Shown here piece by piece: positions 61,678-64,000 of a DNA stretch of 64,000 bases. Location: assembly GCA_977017575.1 (NCBI GenBank), contig CDRNVI010000071.1:124001-188000 (forward strand), read 5' to 3'. Numbering within the stretch: the stretch's first letter is position 1; each line of letters opens with the position of its first letter. The notes beneath the pieces are model-generated. The model saw only the letters and a program-made list of their open reading frames with translations, had not been told where the DNA came from and did no database searches. The position numbers were made by a program, and so were the translations under genes. Source of the stretch: Paramoeba atlantica. Taxonomy: Eukaryota; Discosea.

Positions 61678-61803
61678 ATCAAGGTATAGGTATTGCGGTG
61701 GTTGTAAAACTACCGCTCTACCCTCGATTATTGCAAAAAAAGTGAACAAAAACAGTGAAAATATAAAGAGAAGTACAGTAATATAATAGAAGAAAAAAAT
61801 ATA

Positions 61804-62139
61804 AACCCCGCGACATGAAAGCGACATTGTTCCTTCTAGAAACGTTGAAATCACGGGTTAGCTCTTTTATTGGTACTCCTTGTCCGTGCCTCACCTTTAA
61901 AAGAACCTTTCCACTAGAAGTCAGCCCCCCTCTTGGGAGTCGATATGGTGATTTTGGCATTTTTGAAAAAAAAGTTGAAAAAACTAATTTTTTTTACTGA
62001 ATTTCAAAGTTTTAAAATGAGCTAAAAACAGCGGGAACGTACAGATCTCAAAATTTCGAACGACAACGTGGTATGATAACCCCCCCACGACCCCCTGTGC
62101 TAAAAATAAGGGGGGGTCACTTATTGGTGACGCGGGGTT
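61804..62139. mobile_element. 336-bp TA MITE nested in R1
   Basis: The ends are AACCCCGCG.. and the complement CGCGGGGTT, with TA at 61802-61803 and 62140-62141. It contains one copy of the GAACGTACAGATCTCAAAAT block near 62034, as in the MITE at 23322. Confidence 0.85.
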
Positions 62140-62420
62140 TATAAGGGGGCTCCGGTGGTCCAAAACTGAAAAAAAAAATTCAAAAACATGGGGGGTCTAG
62201 GGGGGGGTCCAGGGGGGGTCCAGGGGGCGGGGCATACGTCGCGATTTTTTTTCGATTTTTTAGCTTTTCAAAATCGAGCGCAGGGAAGTGGTAGGGTAGG
62301 CCGCGGCGATAATTTTTCACACCCCCTGGTACGCGCAGGAGGGGTCAGACAAGGTCAAAATTTCCGAAATTTTTGGGGTGACCAAAATTTTTTTTTTTGA
62401 CCTAAAAAAAAGTAAAAGTA

Positions 62421-62706
62421 AACCATGTTCCAGGATAGCATACCTAGTAGGTATACTAAGTGGGTACGGTATACTAAATTTTCTCTAAAATGCAAAAACA
62501 TGTTTCGCGCGTTTCTCTTATCTGTAGTTTCTTATCTGTAGTTGCTAGAAAAATGGTGTCTTGACCTTAAAATGCGATTTCCTACCGAGTGATTGCTAGA
62601 AAAGTTGCTCTGGCGCTTCTAAAAAAGGTACGTCCCACGCTCCTGTTGCTAGGAAGGGGGGTAGGTATACTAAGTGGGCATGGGTATACTATCCTGGAAC
62701 ATGGTT
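62421..62706. mobile_element. 286-bp TA MITE nested in R1
   Basis: The ends are AACCATGTTCCAGGATAGCA and the complement (CTATCCTGGAACATGGTT), with TA at 62419-62420 and 62707-62708. It is the full-length relative of the truncated copy at 4408-4645. Confidence 0.9.
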
Positions 62707-62969
62707 TATTATTTTTCCAAAATCGATTCCTAAAACGTGTTTTAGGAGTTTGGGACCTTCGCCAAAAAATCGCTCTTTTTTACCCAAAAAAATAGATTAT
62801 TCATGGTATTTTGGCGAATTTTCTTTTTTAGTCTCTTCGTTAAACGCGGTGGTAGTTTTCAACGCGAAGCGCGCAGCATGAGTGACTTCTAAGTTGAAAA
62901 CAACTACTGCGTTTAACGAGGAACCTAAAAAAGAATTTGAAAAAAAAGTGAATAAAAACAGTGATTCTT

Positions 62970-63062
62970 AATTGCGGTGGTAGTATAACTACCGCTCTAC
63001 CCTCGATTATTGAAAAAAAAAGTGAACAAAAACAGTGAAAACAAAAAACAGTGAAAGAGAAA
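62970..63062 (-). repeat. R1 tail fragment
   Basis: GCGGTGGTAGTATAACTACC and the following AGTGAACAAAAACAGTG match the R1 tail. The body is missing. Confidence 0.75.
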
Positions 63063-63693
63063 CAACAGCCGTGGGACGAGGGGGGGTATGTTAAGTGTCG
63101 CTGGCCAAAATAACATACCCCCCGGTGTGTTATCCAAGGTACAGGTATGTTAAACGGGTATGTGGTTTACAACTTTTAAAATTGTTGCACAATAAAAGAG
63201 TTACACATTTTTGTTGCACAAGTTTTTGTGCAAAGGATCATTGGAGACTGCAGTCCACGCATGACCATTTGTGACGCTTCATGACGATTCGTGACAGCGA
63301 AGACTAAGCTCTGACAGAGAAATAGGAACGGTCTGTGAAGAGACCAGTGTGCAAGTCTGAAAAGGTATTCGAGTTTTGTATAGGGGAAGCCCATGTAGCA
63401 TGCCTAAAAAATAATTTCTTCTAGGAAATCTAATGAATCACAATCTCGCTACTATCTACTTTTGGGCTATCAACTATTTCAGTCCACTCGTACTCATCTG
63501 AATTCGTGCTCGTAAAGTCAAAGTTATCAAGTGTTTTTTGACTTGAAAGAGGGACATTTGGGCAGGGTACCGACGATGCTGCATGTTACAGGACCGCATC
63601 TTCGCAGATATACGAGAGATTTCCTCAGGAGAAGGTTGCCCCCCCATATTACCACTCCATTCGTAGTGAAGATAGGCTTCGATGTTATGAATA

Positions 63694-64000
63694 AACCCCT
63701 TGACACGAATAAAGCACCCCCCTTTATTTTTTGCGTGCGGGGACCCATGGGGGTTGCAGCACCACTTTATCGTCCACAATTTTGAGATCTGCACGTTCCC
63801 GGGGTTTTTAGCTTCATTTAAAACTTTTAAAAAAATCAGTTCCAGAAATATTTTTTTTTTCTAAACTTTCATGGTAAAATCCAAGTACCGTCCCCCAAAG
63901 GGGGGGATGACCCCTATAGGTAAGACATTATTGCGCCTGAGGATCGAAGACGGTGTCCCAAAGAAGCAACTTGCACGATAATTTAATATTTCAGTAAAAT
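63694..64000. mobile_element. Left end of a further TA MITE
   Basis: AACCCCTTGACACGAATAAA follows TA at 63692-63693. The AGATCTGCACGTTCCC block lies in reverse orientation at 63778-63800. The right end was not found before the window ends. Confidence 0.5.

Larger units (their letters stand above)
61690..62938 (-). mobile_element. R1 copy, reverse, interrupted by two TA MITEs
   Basis: The R1 tail is at 61694-61735 and the foldback head at 62829-62935. The body is interrupted after AAAAAATATA by the MITE 61804-62139 and after AAGTAAAAGTA by the MITE 62421-62706. In both cases removal with one TA restores the R1 sequence seen in other copies. Confidence 0.85.
61212..63167. mobile_element. Outer TA element (AACC...GGTT) hosting nested insertions
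   Basis: The ends AACCACATACCCATTTAACA and its complement (GTTAAACGGGTATGTGGTT) are inverted, with TA at 61210-61211 and 63168-63169. Only about 40 bases at the left and 100 at the right seem to be its own sequence. The rest is a tRNA-like repeat, an R1 copy with two MITEs, and another R1 tail (62970-63062). Its original size was probably a few hundred bases or less. Confidence 0.7.

Overview
The window looks like nuclear DNA of a kinetoplastid-type euglenozoan, most likely free-living or early-branching. The evidence is protein content: a KREPA-like RNA-editing protein (two C2H2 fingers plus a C-terminal OB fold), a mitochondrial tryparedoxin-peroxidase-type 2-Cys peroxiredoxin with an MPC resolving site, a cluster of small mitochondrial HMG-box proteins resembling kinetoplast-associated proteins, and a protein built of ArdC-N-like modules resembling Tc38/p38. 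Every convincing host gene lies on the minus strand and is readable without introns, with pyrimidine-rich tracts just upstream of several starts. This fits a polycistronic unit read from right to left with trans-splicing. The species is not identified.

Layout. 0-6.6 kb: repeats, a decayed Tc1-like element, and two HMG-box genes, one with a 181-bp internal duplication. 6.9-15.1 kb: the gene-dense, GC-rich core, with an RPC4-like Pol III subunit, an RRM/RGG protein, a modular probable mitochondrial protein and the KREPA-like protein. 15.1-30.9 kb: mobile-element territory (the R1 family with a foldback end, hAT, Tc1 and Harbinger elements) with a DUF4116 gene and two LRR genes broken by insertions. 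31.2-35.1 kb: a divergent HMG-like protein, an LRR gene and the peroxiredoxin. 35.3-41 kb: repeats, a Tc1 element split by a small insertion, and an RRM remnant. 41-46 kb: two LRR genes, a histone H3 variant and a quinone oxidoreductase. 46-55 kb: a GA-microsatellite element, a 96-bp satellite holding an intact-looking pogo-like transposon, a fossil tyrosine-recombinase element and more R1. 55.2-60.1 kb: the ArdC-N protein and three HMG loci, one dead. 60.2-64 kb: a multi-level stack of nested repeats.

Functional theme. Several genes point to the mitochondrion: HMG proteins and the ArdC-N protein (kinetoplast DNA packaging or replication), KREPA-like and modular proteins (RNA editing or processing), and the peroxiredoxin (peroxide removal). 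The other strong theme is nested transposition. TA-inserting miniature elements with AACC...GGTT ends interrupt R1 copies and an LRR gene, and R1 has one end made of a ~100-bp foldback. Reading of distant homologies was by eye only.
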